Assembly (NCBI GenBank): GCA_022592435.1
Contig: JABYQS010000012.1
Span: 404,692 to 468,691 of the forward strand
Direction of reading: 5' to 3'
DNA: 64,000 bases
From: Cerioporus squamosus
Taxonomy: Eukaryota > Basidiomycota > Agaricomycetes > Polyporales > Polyporaceae
The first letter of the stretch is position 1; each line of letters opens with the position of its first letter. Position numbers and translations under genes: made by a program. This document shows, one piece after another, positions 32,797-44,700 of the stretch. Below the pieces are notes generated by a model that saw nothing but the letters and a program-made list of their open reading frames with translations, was not told the DNA's origin and did no database searches.

Positions 32797-34273
32797 ATGG
32801 GGCTCAAAGACCAGCCCATGAAGACAACTCCGTCGGCCAATTGGCTCGCACTCAAGCAGGTTTGTCCGTATGTCTTGTTCATTCTACAGATTTCACTAAT
32901 CTGACTATATACGAATGCAAAGCATATCAGTTCGAAGCGTCCTTCTTCGGTCAGCGCATTCGCTGCGCGCAAGCGACGCAAGCGACGCAAGCTGGACAAT
33001 ACTGCTGAATCCCGCGCGCCCACCGAGTCAGAGACGCCACGCCCGTCGGTAGAGACACAATCATTCCCAAGAGGAACCCCAGCTGGAGAAGACGCGGTTA
33101 TATTCGATGGTCCGGAGCTCAAGAATGGAGAGTCGCTTGCGCAGTTGCGGAGGATGGTGTTCGGCGAGGTTGAGCACACGGCTGCCCAGAAACAGTACGT
33201 CTCATGTCTTAAAATACCACTGCAAGTGTTCATCCCTTTTTTCCCTGCTCCTTCGCTTGCTTCAGGCCTGGCAAATACCTCGCGCTCGATTGCGAGATGG
33301 TAGGCGTGGGCCTCGAAGGCTCCGAGTCCGTGCTTGCTCGCGTCTCATTGGTCAACTACCACGGTCACACTATTTTGGACGCCATAGTCCGTCCGCGCGA
33401 ACGCGTCGTCGACTACCGCACGGAGTTCTCAGGAATTCGGCCCTCAGATATGGTTCATGGTGCGCTCGTCGTTTCGTCTTGTCCATCGCCTCGTTTCCTT
33501 ACCATCCACCTCCTCCGCGCTATTGGTGCAGCGAGACCGTTTGAAGAAGTTCAGAAGGAGGTCTCCGACCTGCTCAAAGATCGAATATTGGTCGGACACG
33601 CCGTTCACAATGACTTGAAGGCTCTGCTGCTCTCCCACCCCCGCCCACAAACACGCGATACCCAGATCCTTGCCCACAAGCATCAGGTGTCTCGCGGACG
33701 TCGTCCCGCGTTGCGCCATCTGGTGAAGCAAGAACTCGGCCTCACAATCCAGGGCGGCGAGCACTCTTCAGTACGTCTTCACATACGCTCTCGTAGCCGC
33801 CGGACGACTTGACATGTCCCGCGCCAACCACGCAGGTCACCGACGCGCGCGCAACAATGGCGCTGTTCCGCCTCCATCGCAAGACGTGGGAGAAAAGCGC
33901 GCGCCCTCTACAGACCTCTTCGACATCCAAGAAACGTCGACGTTCTGCGTCGATCTCCGAGTCAGTCAACGAGCCTCCATCAGGCAGTGAAGACGAAGAT
34001 AGAGACGATGGCGCCGACCCCTCGCATGCCGCCGTTTCTCAGTCTTCCCGCACGAAGGAGAAGGGCAAGGCAAAAGCTCAGGGGTCCTTCCCGGGTGGCG
34101 GAAGACGCGGCGTGTCCTCTGGGTTGTCGACAGTAGTGAAGCGCTTCGGCGCATCTTCGAAGAGCTTCAAGGAGCAGGCGAAGCTGAAGTCCAAGACGAA
34201 GACCAAGGAGAAGTGGTGGAAGGAACTTGGAGGAGGCGGATCCAAGGGCAGCGTACGACTGAGGGCTGGGTAA
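32797..34273 (+). CDS. REX4: RNA exonuclease 4 (REX4-type DEDDh 3'-5' exonuclease)
   Basis: Five exons join exactly: 32797-32859, 32923-33194, 33266-33459, 33532-33770 and 33836-34273, giving 401 residues. The N-terminus is basic (FAARKRRKRRKLD), a likely nucleolar signal. The exonuclease domain has the DEDDh residues: Exo I YLALDCEMVG (Asp, Glu), Exo II in ILVGHAVHNDLKALL (Asp) and Exo III HSSVTDARATMALF (His and last Asp). DTQILAHKH and LRHLVKQELGLTIQ are also family marks. REX4 trims RNA, acting in ITS1 processing during ribosome assembly in yeast. The C-terminus is a Ser/Lys-rich tail (KSKTKTKEKWWKELGGG), usual in fungi. All splice sites are GT-AG and no lesion is seen. Confidence 0.9.
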
Positions 34274-34737
34274 AGAGTACACTCCTCTCGTTCTGATATC
34301 CGCAGGATGCTACGCGAATATACAATTTAGCAGATCTTGCAGTCTCTCGCGCCTTCAGAGGAATACGAGTGACATCGGGGTCATACTTAGAAGCGATTGT
34401 TCACCGTTGCGAAGCTCGTCACGGAACGATCTGCACAAATCGCTGATAGCTACAAGACGACGAACGCGTTCCAGCCGTCCGTAGGTCCATCCCGCGAACC
34501 CACAAGGTTACACTACGGATGTCGCCTCGCAGCAAGCTTCCGCAAGTCATGCCCAGCGCCCCCCGACCGATGGGGGCCCGTTTCTTTGTGCGGGCTTGGG
34601 TCGCGCCGAACTTCGAAGCGTCGGCGGGCCAACGTACCAGCGTTTTATGCAACGTCAATAGAGGATATTCTCAGTATGAGAGCTTCAGTGTGACATTTGT
34701 GCATTCCCCAGTATACCGGCCGCCTCTATGAACATGT
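34274..34737. other. no gene recognised
   Basis: This is the convergent 3' flank between the exonuclease (plus) and the lipid-transfer gene (minus). Short frames only; some repeat-derived sequence is possible. Confidence 0.4.
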
Positions 34738-36130
34738 CTAAAGAGCATCAGCAGCGGGCGCAGCGGCTGTCCCGTTCGCCGCGTCTGGCTCCGCCTCAGT
34801 CTTGACCTCCGTCACTGGGGCAGCGATCGCAACCCCTTCAGGATTCCCGGCGTCCTCCAGCTCGATATCGCACTTTATATCCCACTCGCGCACGCCGACC
34901 TTGGCCCCATGCTGGCGCCACTTCTCCCAGAGCCGCTCCCTGCGCTCTGCAGACATGCGAACGAGCGGTCCCCAGTACTTCTCGTGCACGTACTCGAAGT
35001 TTGCCGTGCCGTTCCATTCGCTGAGGAGCTGATCGGGTGTGAAGAGGCCCTCGGCGATGCAGTCCGGGTTGAAGCGCAGCTTAGGGCGCGTGAGCGGGTC
35101 GATGAAGGGCGTTATCATCTTGAAGAACGCATTCAGGAGGAAGGGGACGTTCACGACGAGTGCGCGGCCGAGGCGCTCGGGGTCTGCATGAGGGGACTTG
35201 TTTCAGCGCCCCCATCGCGTCTCGTCCAAGAGACGAATACATACAGTGTGTCTGCAGGATGTTCAGCACCTGGGGAAGCGACGTCAGCGGTCGGTATGAT
35301 ATGCGGAAGCAGTAGGGAAGCAGTTACCGCTCGTGACTGGCCAAGCGAGGGGTTCTTTGCCCTATCGGCGAAGTTGACCATGAGTGCCAGGGTCCTGTGG
35401 GGTGAGGGCTAAGTTACCGGACAACGCCTAGGGATGGGATGCGAAGCTCACTCTACTCCAGGGCCCATGAGTTCGGTGAGACGCTCCAACGCCCACACAA
35501 CGTAGTGCACTTGGCGAATGCTCTCCTCCGTATTCTGTTTGCTTGGACGGAGGTACAGCGCAGGCCGGTTGTCGGCATCATAGCCCCAGATGACCATCTT
35601 GCCAGTAACAGCCTGCGTGGGGTGAGAGGCTAATTCGTGAGCTAAGGTGCAGGTACGGTACCTCGGGTTCGACATGGGAAGCTGTGATGAGGTCGTAGAG
35701 ACCGTACTCGCGCCTCCACTTCAGCGTCCCCTCAAGACGCTTGATCGCGACTTGTGCGCTCGCCCACTTGACTGCGCGTATGAATCTGAACGGGACATGT
35801 CGAGTATTATACCGCTGTCACTGCAACTGATTGAGCGAACAGACGCACCTTAGGAGACACTCGCAGCTCTTTTGTCGCACCATCGGCGCGTCAGCAAGCA
35901 TACCCTAGCTTGCATTCCGAACGTACCAACCAGAACTTCTCCTCTTCCGTCAAAGCACCATCCTCCACGTCCGGCAGCTCATACCCCTCCTTCGTAAAGT
36001 GTTCCAAGACCTCGTCATACAGCTTCTGCTGTGACTCAGTGAGCTTAAGCTGAGGTGGGAGAACGGCAGGGTCCACGGTGATGCGCGGCGGCGGTGGCGA
36101 CACGTAGATCTTGTCCTCAGCGGCAGTCAT
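34738..36130 (-). CDS. Sec14/CRAL-TRIO-domain lipid-transfer protein
   Basis: Seven exons join in frame: 36130-35927, 35868-35849, 35785-35662, 35612-35452, 35394-35328, 35269-35245 and 35183-34738, giving 348 residues. After a Pro-rich start (VSPPPPRI) there is the CRAL-TRIO N-terminal helix region (LLRFIRAVKWASAQVAIKRL, WRREYGL). The lipid-binding domain follows: KMVIWGYDADNRPALYLRP, QVHYVVWALERLTELM, LALMVNFADRAKN, ILQTHYPERLGRALVVNVPF and FKMITPFIDPLTRPKLRF. Sec14-like proteins move phosphatidylinositol and other lipids between membranes. The C-terminal Ala/Glu-rich tail is probably flexible. Two tiny exons (20 and 25 bases) are needed to keep the frame and supply conserved residues. It shares an upstream region with the divergent LYR gene. 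Confidence 0.9.
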
Positions 36131-36323
36131 GGCGTCGACCCACGAGCAAGCAGGAGTCGGGGAGGTGGTCGTCGTCGCGGATGACAGGGAGGACGCGCTT
36201 CGAGTTCCGCACGTGCCCGTGTCTCACAGCCGCCGCGCGTCTCCATGCTCCTTGACCTCGACCTCGTCGTCGACCACGACTTCAAGCTCGTCTCTTTCCA
36301 TCTGCTCGCATGCGCCCTCTGCC
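36131..36323. promoter_or_regulatory. bidirectional promoter region
   Basis: Only 193 bases separate the start codons of the lipid-transfer gene (minus) and the LYR-motif gene (plus). No TATA box is obvious; both 5' leaders must lie here. Confidence 0.55.
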
Positions 36324-36765
36324 ATGGCGGGTAATGAGACTCGCCACCGCGTGATTGGGTTGTACAAGGAGCTACACAGACTGGGCCGCGACTACCCCGA
36401 CCCCGCGTGCGTCCCGTTCTCGCGATATCAGGAGTGTGCATGAGACTGACTACGGCTTCAGGTACAACTTCCACAAGAAGTTACGCGGGCTCTTTGAGAG
36501 TAAGCGTTATGGAACGACGAGTCGACGCGCTCTGACCATTCCGACACCCCGCCTACAGAGAACCGCAACCTCACGGACCCGCAGGAGATTGAGAAGGCTA
36601 TCAGGCTGGGGGAGTATATCCGCAATGGTATGTCCTTATTCCTGTGTATCGCTCGTGTACCATAGCTTTTGTTCCTCAGAGACACTCGCGTTGTATTCAC
36701 TGCGCAAATATCGCCACTTGAAGCGGATGTATCCCAACGAATCGCCCTCGGAACCGCTCCCATAG
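36324..36765 (+). CDS. LYR-motif protein, ETFRF1/LYRM5 type
   Basis: Four exons join exactly: 36324-36406, 36462-36499, 36559-36627 and 36680-36765, giving 91 residues. The protein has the complex-1 LYR layout: RHRVIGLYKELHRLGRDYP with the LY(K/R) motif in helix 1, FHKKLRGLFEKNRNLTDPQ, IEKAIRLGEYIRNE and LYSLRKYRHLKRMY. LYR proteins are small mitochondrial matrix factors that bind acyl carrier protein. The LGRDYP and KYRHLKRMY parts match the ETF-regulatory branch (LYRM5/ETFRF1), which removes FAD from electron-transfer flavoprotein. The length fits that family. Confidence 0.85.
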
Positions 36766-37682
36766 CTCGCGACCGCTCGAATGACCCCGTCTCGCTTACC
36801 CCGCCTCGTATCATCCTGGAACTTGCACTCCTTCTCTCGTGTATGAATAGGCAGCTATGTGAATCGGCACCAGGTTTCCTCGCTTATCGCACCACTTGCA
36901 AGTTAGGGCCGTACATATACTTTCCTGAAGAGAGTATCTCTCATACATTTGTATAGTCGGCTACGGAGACTAGGCTCTCTCCGTCAAGAACGGGCATAGC
37001 GCCACATCGCCCATGCGGGATTCAGCTACATCCACAAGTGGTCAAGTGTCGGGGCTAGGTCGGACGGTGGTCTCACGATACGATGCTCATAGTGATGACT
37101 AGTGAAGTACTTGGCGGCTCATACAGCTGCTTTCAGATCGTTATAGACCTCAAGAATTTCGTGAAGATATCTGGCTGGGCCGGATATCAGCAGGATTCTG
37201 AGTCCGCTTCAAGTCCGCTCTCTGGCGAACGTAGGCGAGCAGAGGCGAGCATGCCGCCCAAGGGCGCTCCGTCGGAGCTGGCTTCGCGATGTCTCTTTTC
37301 GTGATCCGCCTCAGCCGAATATGTTTGTGAGAATCCTGAAAGTCGCTAACGATCTGAAAGCAGCTGTAACAGTGAGCCCAAGATGTACGTGCGAGTAGTA
37401 ATGATGTTGCTAGAAACCTCAGTGTTGCACAGATCATGTTCGGACCGACGAGGAGGACGTGGCGGTGGTGACCCCCGCTCGGATTTGAAGGGAAGTGTAT
37501 GTACAAAAGGGCACACCCTCTCACAAGCTTCTCGAGTCGTTCTCCTTTACGATCCCGCATCGAGGTGAATGCTACCCTAGTGTTACTATCATACAACATT
37601 GATTGCGCTCACGTCCTTATCATACATTGTCCCGGTCTCAAGAAATGAAGCAGCAGACCGGAAGGTCCGTCGCACGAATAGT
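36766..37682. other. no gene; holds an inverted repeat
   Basis: Open frames here are short or overlap the foldback at 37123-37367. I see no family resemblance. Confidence 0.45.
37123..37367. repeat. foldback repeat with 21-bp perfect core arms
   Basis: The 21 bases at 37123-37143 (ACAGCTGCTTTCAGATCG and three more) are the exact complement of 37347-37367. Similarity continues imperfectly inward (AGGATTCT at 37191, its complement at 37331). It resembles a MITE-like foldback. Confidence 0.7.
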
Positions 37683-39877
37683 CTACCAGAAACCATCACC
37701 GTCGAGCCTAGCGTCCCCGTATTCCGGGAGCTCCTTGGGATCCGGATCCTCGGTGTACCGGTACCTAACTGTATGCGCGCTGTCAGTACGAAGAGCAACC
37801 AAGGAGAACGCGGCACTTACGGAGACTGTGGTCGCCGGCGTCATATGCGTAGCCGAAGAACATCTCGTCGTGGGGCGCCATGTCAGGCCAGTTGTGGCGG
37901 CCATCTCCATAATCTTCATCCTCCTCGCTGTCATAGTCGTCGTCGTCATCGACCGCCGGACGAGAAGTTGGCTTGGTCTCCTCCGGTTCGTACTTTGCCC
38001 AACCCGGGATGCGTGCTGGACGGTAGCCGTGCGTATACCCAAGACGGTCCAAGTAGTCGCACTCGGTAGTCGCCCAGAGCGCGTTCCGCTTCGCGTCCCA
38101 AGATAATGCATGTACGATGGTGTTCCCCGTTCCAAGCTCGTACACTGCGGCGCCGGCGCGGACGTCCCACACCTTGATGTTCTGCGAGCGCGAGCCGGTG
38201 GAAAATAGCACTAACAAAGTCCATCAGCATGGGAATCACATCGCTGGATGCGAGACTTGAGGCTAACCTGGTACGCCGTCCGGGTGTATCAACTCCACCG
38301 TCATGCAGAACTCCTTGCACCTCCCGTGGTCGAAGGTCATCACCGGGAGTGGGTGGCGCACATCGAACAGTCGCGCATATCCATCGCCGCCTGCAGTTGC
38401 GAAGACATTCGGGTCGCCCGCACTCACCGAGAACTGTTGGACGTGCCCTCCGTGTCCGAGGAACCGCATTGCCTTCTTCCCGCCATGCTCCAAGTCGAGC
38501 ACGAAGCAACCATAATGTCCTTGAGTCCTCTTCCCGCTCTCGCCCACGAGCATGCGACCGGTGGGTTCGTGGTGCTGCCATGTTCCTGGAGCGATGAGAT
38601 GCCCGACGTCTCTGTCCAGATTGACGACCGTCGTCGGCTCACTGCCAGTGGAAAGCTCGATCTCGTCGAACTCGTTCTCCCTCCACGAGTGCTCCGTGTC
38701 GAATTTGCCCCTGCCGACACGCTTGCCGCCCTTGTGCGTCGCCAGACGGTCGATATACCATATAGCGACACTTTCAATACCTGCGCGCGCGATGCGCCCA
38801 CCAGGAAGAGCAGCGATGGGGCCGGTGTACGCTTTGCTGTTCAGTGTGTGGACGTTCTTACCGCGGGCTGGCGCCCAGTCTCCGAACTTGACGTCACCCG
38901 CGTGTCCGTAGTAGAACGTTTTGATGCGATGCGTGTCGGCGACGAGTGTCAGCTTGTGTACTGCGTCCATCGAAACTGCATACGCGATCTCCGAAAGCCC
39001 GGGCTCCAGGACCATACTGGTGAAGTGCCTGTGTGCCCACGTCTCTGCGCCGCCGTCTTCTGAGTTTGTAGTTGAGCGTGTCTCCCTGTCGCCACCCTTG
39101 CCCTCATCCAGCAAGAAGACCGTCAAGGTTGGATCACGGTGTTTCCAGCCAGCCTGGCCAATCACGGCGAGAGCGGAAGAGTCGGAAGAGATGGCGGCGT
39201 CGATCGGGCAGTTGACGGAGTCTGCGGAGACCTCGCATCGCGCTTGCAGAATGGTTTGTGCGAGCGGGGTGGCGTTTGTAGCAGATACAGTAACTCCGTC
39301 GCGGAAGCGCGACAGACGCGTTGACTTGGGGTGCGGGGAATGCGATACAGTCCAGGCAGTCGGCAAGAACGAAGGTTCCTCGGGTGTGTCCCGCGCTCCT
39401 GCACAATAAGCTCCTAGCCAGAAACCAGTGATTTAGACAAGTGAACTTACGGCTTGAACCTCCCAAAAAGAAGTTTTCTACCATCTGTACCACGGACGAC
39501 ACATTCGCAAATCCTGGTAGACAAGAGGGTCAGCTGGGACGAAGCCATTGCACATATTCCGAGAACATGCAATGCGTACCGAGTCCCTGCATAGGATCCT
39601 CAACGGGCCCAACTCCGGGAGCATGCGCGAAAGATGGTAAAAAGTCGATCTTGCCATCGCCGTAAGCCCAGTGGATGGCACGATCAGAGATCTCTCCAGC
39701 TTTGTCGACTATATCTGCCAGTTCAGGAGCGCTGCTCGCTTCAGCCTCGCGTACGACAGCTGCTACGTCCTTCAGCAAATTTGCGAGAGCGTCCTTCTTG
39801 CCCCTTCGATTGTACGCAGCGACACTTTTGGCGAGAACGTCCAAGCGGTCGTGATAGGAGGGGCCAAGCGTACTCAT
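37683..39877 (-). CDS. WD40-repeat protein, intact copy
   Basis: Five exons join in frame: 39877-39580, 39513-39451, 39398-38268, 38210-37821 and 37768-37683, giving 655 residues. The N-terminal part is helical (YHDRLDVLAKSVAAYNRR, GEISDRAIHWAYGDG). Beta-propeller-like repeats follow, e.g. IAYAVSMDAVHKLTLVADT, VFATAGGDGYARLFDVRHP, VLFSTGSRSQNIKVWDVRAG and VHALSWDAKRNALWATTEC. Near the end there is an acidic run (DDDDDYDSEEDEDYGDG) and EDPDPKELPEYG. WD40 proteins are scaffolds for complexes; the partner is unknown. I know the family only from agaricomycetes. The start is the ATG at 39877, because the longer frame has no upstream ATG. A decayed copy lies at 25760-27768. Confidence 0.8.
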
Positions 39878-40659
39878 TGGTCTGTCTGTTGTCAGAATCG
39901 CCGTCGACCAGTCGAAAGTCAAGCAGAAGACAAATGAAGATGAAGAAAACCGGACAGGAAGAACTCTGTGCTGCAGGTTTTGGAGGAGTTCAGCGACGCC
40001 TGCGACTCGCGAGCTTCAGGGCAGGGCGACGACGCGCCTGTCACAGTTGTGACAGATCGCGTCAGGACGCGTCGTGCGCCTCACCCTCATGGTCCTCCGC
40101 GTTCGACTCGACTCGAAATCTCGAAGTCCGAGAACTGCTCTGACTTGTTACAAGGCTGACTTGACTAGATGAAGGGCGAACATATAGCGAGCCTGAACTC
40201 CCGTGGAGAGGTTCTGCCGTCTCTAGATCTTGTCCGCGGGATCGAGATGCCAGTGTGGCACTGACGACTGCTTACTTCTGACCACGACGGAGAGGAAGAG
40301 CACCATAGACAGTGGCTTCCAGGTGAGCTGTGAACTGTATCGAAAGATAGGTAGCTTTGACGTTTACCTCAGAAGATGCAAGACCTATGTGCTTTAACAG
40401 CCTCAGCATGATACTTATGTACAGTCGAGGGGCGCAGCGCCCGCCGCTTGGACCTGATAACGGTCCCGAGGTCAGTCTACGCTTGGACTTCGCGTCAAAC
40501 TAACTTTTCAGTTAAGCCCCTGAACTCAATGCAAGCAAATGCTTGGCTGAAGCTCAATGCGCTCTCCTTCTGGCTACTTAACAGGGAGGAGATGTGCGTT
40601 CAGTGTCAGCTCACCTCCTCGCGCATCGTCTCGCCCTCCCGTCCTCCTTTCCTCTGAAA
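39878..40659. other. no gene recognised
   Basis: The upstream region of the WD40 gene and the plus-strand gene at 40660. No supported coding frame. Confidence 0.4.
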
Positions 40660-41224
40660 ATGCCCATTGAAATGGAACCCAAGAAGGAGCTTGAAGACAA
40701 GGACAAGCAAGACATCATCGACTTCTGCAACTATCACTGCGAGCCGGTTTCCCTATCGCAGCTCTTCAACCCCAACGCACGGTGGGGTACGTCTGAACTC
40801 GTGACATTCTACGGGGATGATCACGGCTTCCGGGAGCACCAGTATGACAAAGTGCTTGTACCCCTTGGAAACGTGAGTACTAATCCTTACTTATCGACCG
40901 TCTATATCGCGGCTAATCCGTTTCCCTAGTCGGGTCGGAAGGCCAGGGCTGAATTCCGTTGGGGGAAGACTAAAGGAGAACTCGCACTCTCACTTGCGGC
41001 AACCATCTTTGGTACCTATAAGGTGAGATATGCTGTGAGAGTCCAGGAGTGCACCGCTAACTGAGTCCAGGAGTGCACCGCTAACTGGGGTATAGAAGCA
41101 CGGCCTCAACGCAAACGAACTCTTTCGACGCCAACGATTGAGCCAGCTATATCGTCTGAAAGACCAGGAACATTTTGAGCTACTGCTTGAGGAGACGCCA
41201 GCGCAACCAGGTGTAAGGTGGTGA
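40660..41224 (+). CDS. small hypothetical protein, 144 aa
   Basis: Three exons join in phase 0: 40660-40872, 40930-41022 and 41096-41224. The protein starts MPIEMEPKKELEDKDKQD, continues with DDHGFREHQYDKVLVPLGN, then FRWGKTKGELALSLAATIFG, and ends in a charged helical part (LFRRQRLSQLYRLKDQEHFE). It is soluble, with no signal peptide or membrane segment. I do not recognise a family. Three clean junctions and the codon pattern argue that it is real. The second intron contains a 24-bp tandem duplication. Confidence 0.55.
41039..41086. repeat. 24-bp tandem duplication inside an intron
   Basis: Two exact 24-bp units (41039-41062 and 41063-41086), each with a CCAG that could act as a decoy 3' splice site, just before the acceptor at 41095. 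Confidence 0.85.
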
Positions 41225-41748
41225 TTGTTGGGTACGACATCTTGGTATCCCTACTAAGGTGTCGTTGATCCTTCTCCCGCCGTTCATGTCCAGCTATGTA
41301 TAGTATAGGCAGTATTTTATGTGTATACATCTACGTGTAAGTCGTTACTACCCTTCGCTGACAAGCCTATGTATCCTCTCAGCACACAGTCTGGTCGCGT
41401 TGAGGTTTGTCTCTCAGTGTGGTTGGTACGGTCGTTATCGAGATTTGGCGCTTCTTGCCTCCCGTTCACCTGGAACCCCGGCGCTCCGTGGCCGTCCGTT
41501 AATTGCCTCTCACCACCATCCACCTGATTCAAACTTAACCGTATGTCCAGCTCCCCGGAGCACTAAAGGTTCAAAACAAGATCGACAAAGGCATCTAGAA
41601 GACATGGTGAGAATTGGTAGATTGGTCAACTGGTACAACTACACTATGGACCGAAGTACCGTAAGCCTTGAACAGTCGTTCCATTTGTTCCCATTCTTCT
41701 TGCGTTCAACTTCTCATCTCCACCGCGTCTCACAGTTCAAGAGGTCTT
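41225..41748. other. no gene recognised
   Basis: The convergent 3' flank between the small plus-strand gene and the large minus-strand gene. Nothing coding is seen. Confidence 0.4.
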
Positions 41749-44700
41749 TCAATTGAGGAACACCGGTGTCAACGTCCTATACGATCCCGCGCCCTGCAAG
41801 CACGAGTAGATACTCCCCAGGTTATTCCCGCAGAAAACAGCGAACGTCCCCGAGCCCGTGCTGTACGAGTAGCACGCCTGCTTCGCCCCTTTCCAATAGT
41901 TCCCCAGCTCCATCGACGAGCAGTCGACCTGGAAGTCCGGCGCGAGCGGGTCGCCGGTCGCCCACCCGTACACTCCGGAACAGCTAACGACGGCCTCTAG
42001 CATGTGGTCATCCGGCAGCGTGAGCCCGAAGAACGACTTTGAACCCACGTCGACGAGCATAGCGGGAGCCTTGCCGTTCGCGTTGGTGAGGTACGTGTCG
42101 CCGATCTTTAGAAAGCCCTTCGAGCCTGCGCCAAAGCACGCTGCGGGAGGTGTGGACGGGGGCGCACCCTGGTTGATATTCGGGTTCTTCGCGGGGTCGG
42201 TGTCTGGCGGGACGGGGGTCGAGGGAGGGATCACGTTCTGCGCATCTTGGATTGCATTCGCGATCGATGAAGTACCGGAGATCACCTCGACGCACTCCGG
42301 TAAGTCAATGGTAGCTGAATGGTCACGACCGCACAGACTGGCCTAGTCCGCAACCTGAGAAATCATGTCAGGAATGTCCGGGATACCCCATATGGCAGCC
42401 GCTGCGTCTTGGGCACCCTCTATGGCGGCCGCCGCGGCTGCAATCCCAGCAGCCAACGCGCTCGAGCTTGTTGCTTTCGTCTGTTCCATCAGGTTAGCCC
42501 TGCCAACATGAACAATAGCAGAAACTCACCAGAGCTGCCGCAGCCGGACCAAGAGCGTTGGCAGCCACAACAGCAGCCGCGGCCGCGGGGGAAGCATTCG
42601 TCGCAGCTTTGGCTGCAGCTGCAGCGGCCGCCGCTGCCACTGCCGCATCAGCGATGTCATCGCCCGCTGCCCGAGTGGCCTCCGGAGTGGAAGTCGCCCT
42701 CGTCGTAGAACTCCGCTTTGTGCACGAAGACGCGGCACGCTTGTCAAAGTCGGCGTACACAGCGAGGTGCGCGGGGGGAGTTGTCGGGGTCGATTTGTGT
42801 TCTTCCATTACCTCCGCAACCTCTGTACGAGACTCCTCCCCTTCGTCGTCACCTTCGCTCCGTCTGGGAGGAGGCGGAGGAACCGCATTGATGGTGCACG
42901 GGCGGCAGTCGAAGATCCTCGAGTTCGACGGGACGTGGAGGTTGCTCGCGGTGGTAACGTAGACGGTGTCTATCAAATAAGGCGCAGGACGTTCTCGGCG
43001 CGGACGTGTGTAACGAATCGAGTTCCGCCGATGCCAGAGCTGAAGAACGCGGAGCCAGAGTGGAGACTGCCGACGGCGTTTGCAGGTGCGCCTGCCTCTG
43101 GTGCACTGAGGAGCGTGAGCTGGTATCGATGGCACCTCCGGCCCGTTGCGCCCTTCCAGACCGATGCGCCATTATGTTGCTTCAAACCGCACTTTCCGGC
43201 AGCCTGGAATCATTCCTTGACAGCCGTGGTACAGACACCATTGCGACGAGCTCCGGAACTTGCGCCGAATGGGTCGTACGTGAGTGTTATACTGTTGCCA
43301 GAGAAGTCGGGGTGCGCCCGGATGTTTGCACAGATGTTGGGCAGGAGGTTACAGTAGTAGTTGAGCGTCGGCAGGTTCGCATAGTTCTGGACTGGGCCAG
43401 TGCAAGCCGCTGGGTGTGATCGCACGCCTAGCGATGGTTCCAGACGTGGGATCCACAGGAGCCATGGAGATGACCGGGGCGATGTCCAGCTCGTCCACGA
43501 GGGCTCGAGCGCTCGGAGGGGTATACTTGTCAGTCCCGTTCAGGCGGAGCACGAGGGGCTTTCTGAGGACGTAAGTGGGCGGCAGAACATTGGGAGGCTG
43601 ATGCTTAGCGCGGCCGAAGGTAATCGGAATGTATACGTTGCTCGTGTTCCCGGCTGTCAAGACAGTAAAACTTCGCGGGATCTCGATCTCCCGACAGAAT
43701 GAGCTTCCTGGGCATGGCCGCGCGTACCGCTACATCGAGCTTTGCGCCATTTGCGGACGAGGCAACGCTCGGCGGACCGTAGTCCCACCGGCAATCATTC
43801 GGGTCGTCGAAAGGGCATGGCCACGAGAAGTCGGGCGTCCAATTGTCGTCGTTCACGTCGCGGTCGTTGCTCCACGGTTGCGCGTATTGCGGGGTTCCAG
43901 GCGTAGTGACGGAAACCGCGGACGAGAAGTGATACCAGTTATTGAAGTTCGTGGACGGGATTGCAGTGGTAACGCAGTTTGTGCCTGTGCATAATGCGGT
44001 CCAGGTAGCAATTTGAGCCCACCACCCGAGCACAACATCGCCGGACCTGACATGCAAGGGTAAGTAGCTGAAATGGGTCAAACAAGCATGCGTGGGCTTA
44101 CTCTGGACTGAGGATATACGTTCATGTTCGTTGCCTGAATTGTGTCGTAGAACCAATCAATGAAGGGTTCTATGAGGCGGAGAGTATCAGTGAGACCATC
44201 GTGAGTTCTTCTATGAGATGCCTTACGTCAGGTGAGCGAGCAGCCTCCAGATTGGAAAGCGCAGTCTCCGACCATCCTGGAGTAGATCTGGCACAGATAT
44301 CAGCTACTGATGTATCAGTTCTATAGGTGGCACATACGTTATTATAGTCCAGACGAGCGATATCCTTGGGCTGGTGACAAGTACCGGCACAACAGGCAGC
44401 GTTGAGGACGGAAGCCATCTGGGTAAACTCAACATGAGCTACTTAGCATAGCGCGACATAGATACGAGAATTACCCCAGCGCACGTTGCTGCGGCGATAT
44501 AAAGGCGGTCGCTCCAGGACTGTGTGGCCGGGACCTGCATATACATTCAATCAGTGACTCTATGTTGGAACAGGAGCGCAGCTCGCTCACCCTCCCGGTC
44601 GCGATCCCAGTCACGCGCAGACCTACGAGGGACACGCAAGCGTTGTCGGGGGCAGAAATGCAGGAGCCGTTGGTAGTAGTCCACGCATGTAGATCACATT

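Noticed and set aside
39878..39922. A longer N-terminus for the WD40 protein starting at 39922
   Set aside because: The codon there is TTG. The first ATG in frame is at 39877.
43690..43780. A frameshift in the secreted-protein gene
   Set aside because: A 70-base intron (donor gtccgc, acceptor cccag) explains this frame change; other lesions in the gene remain.
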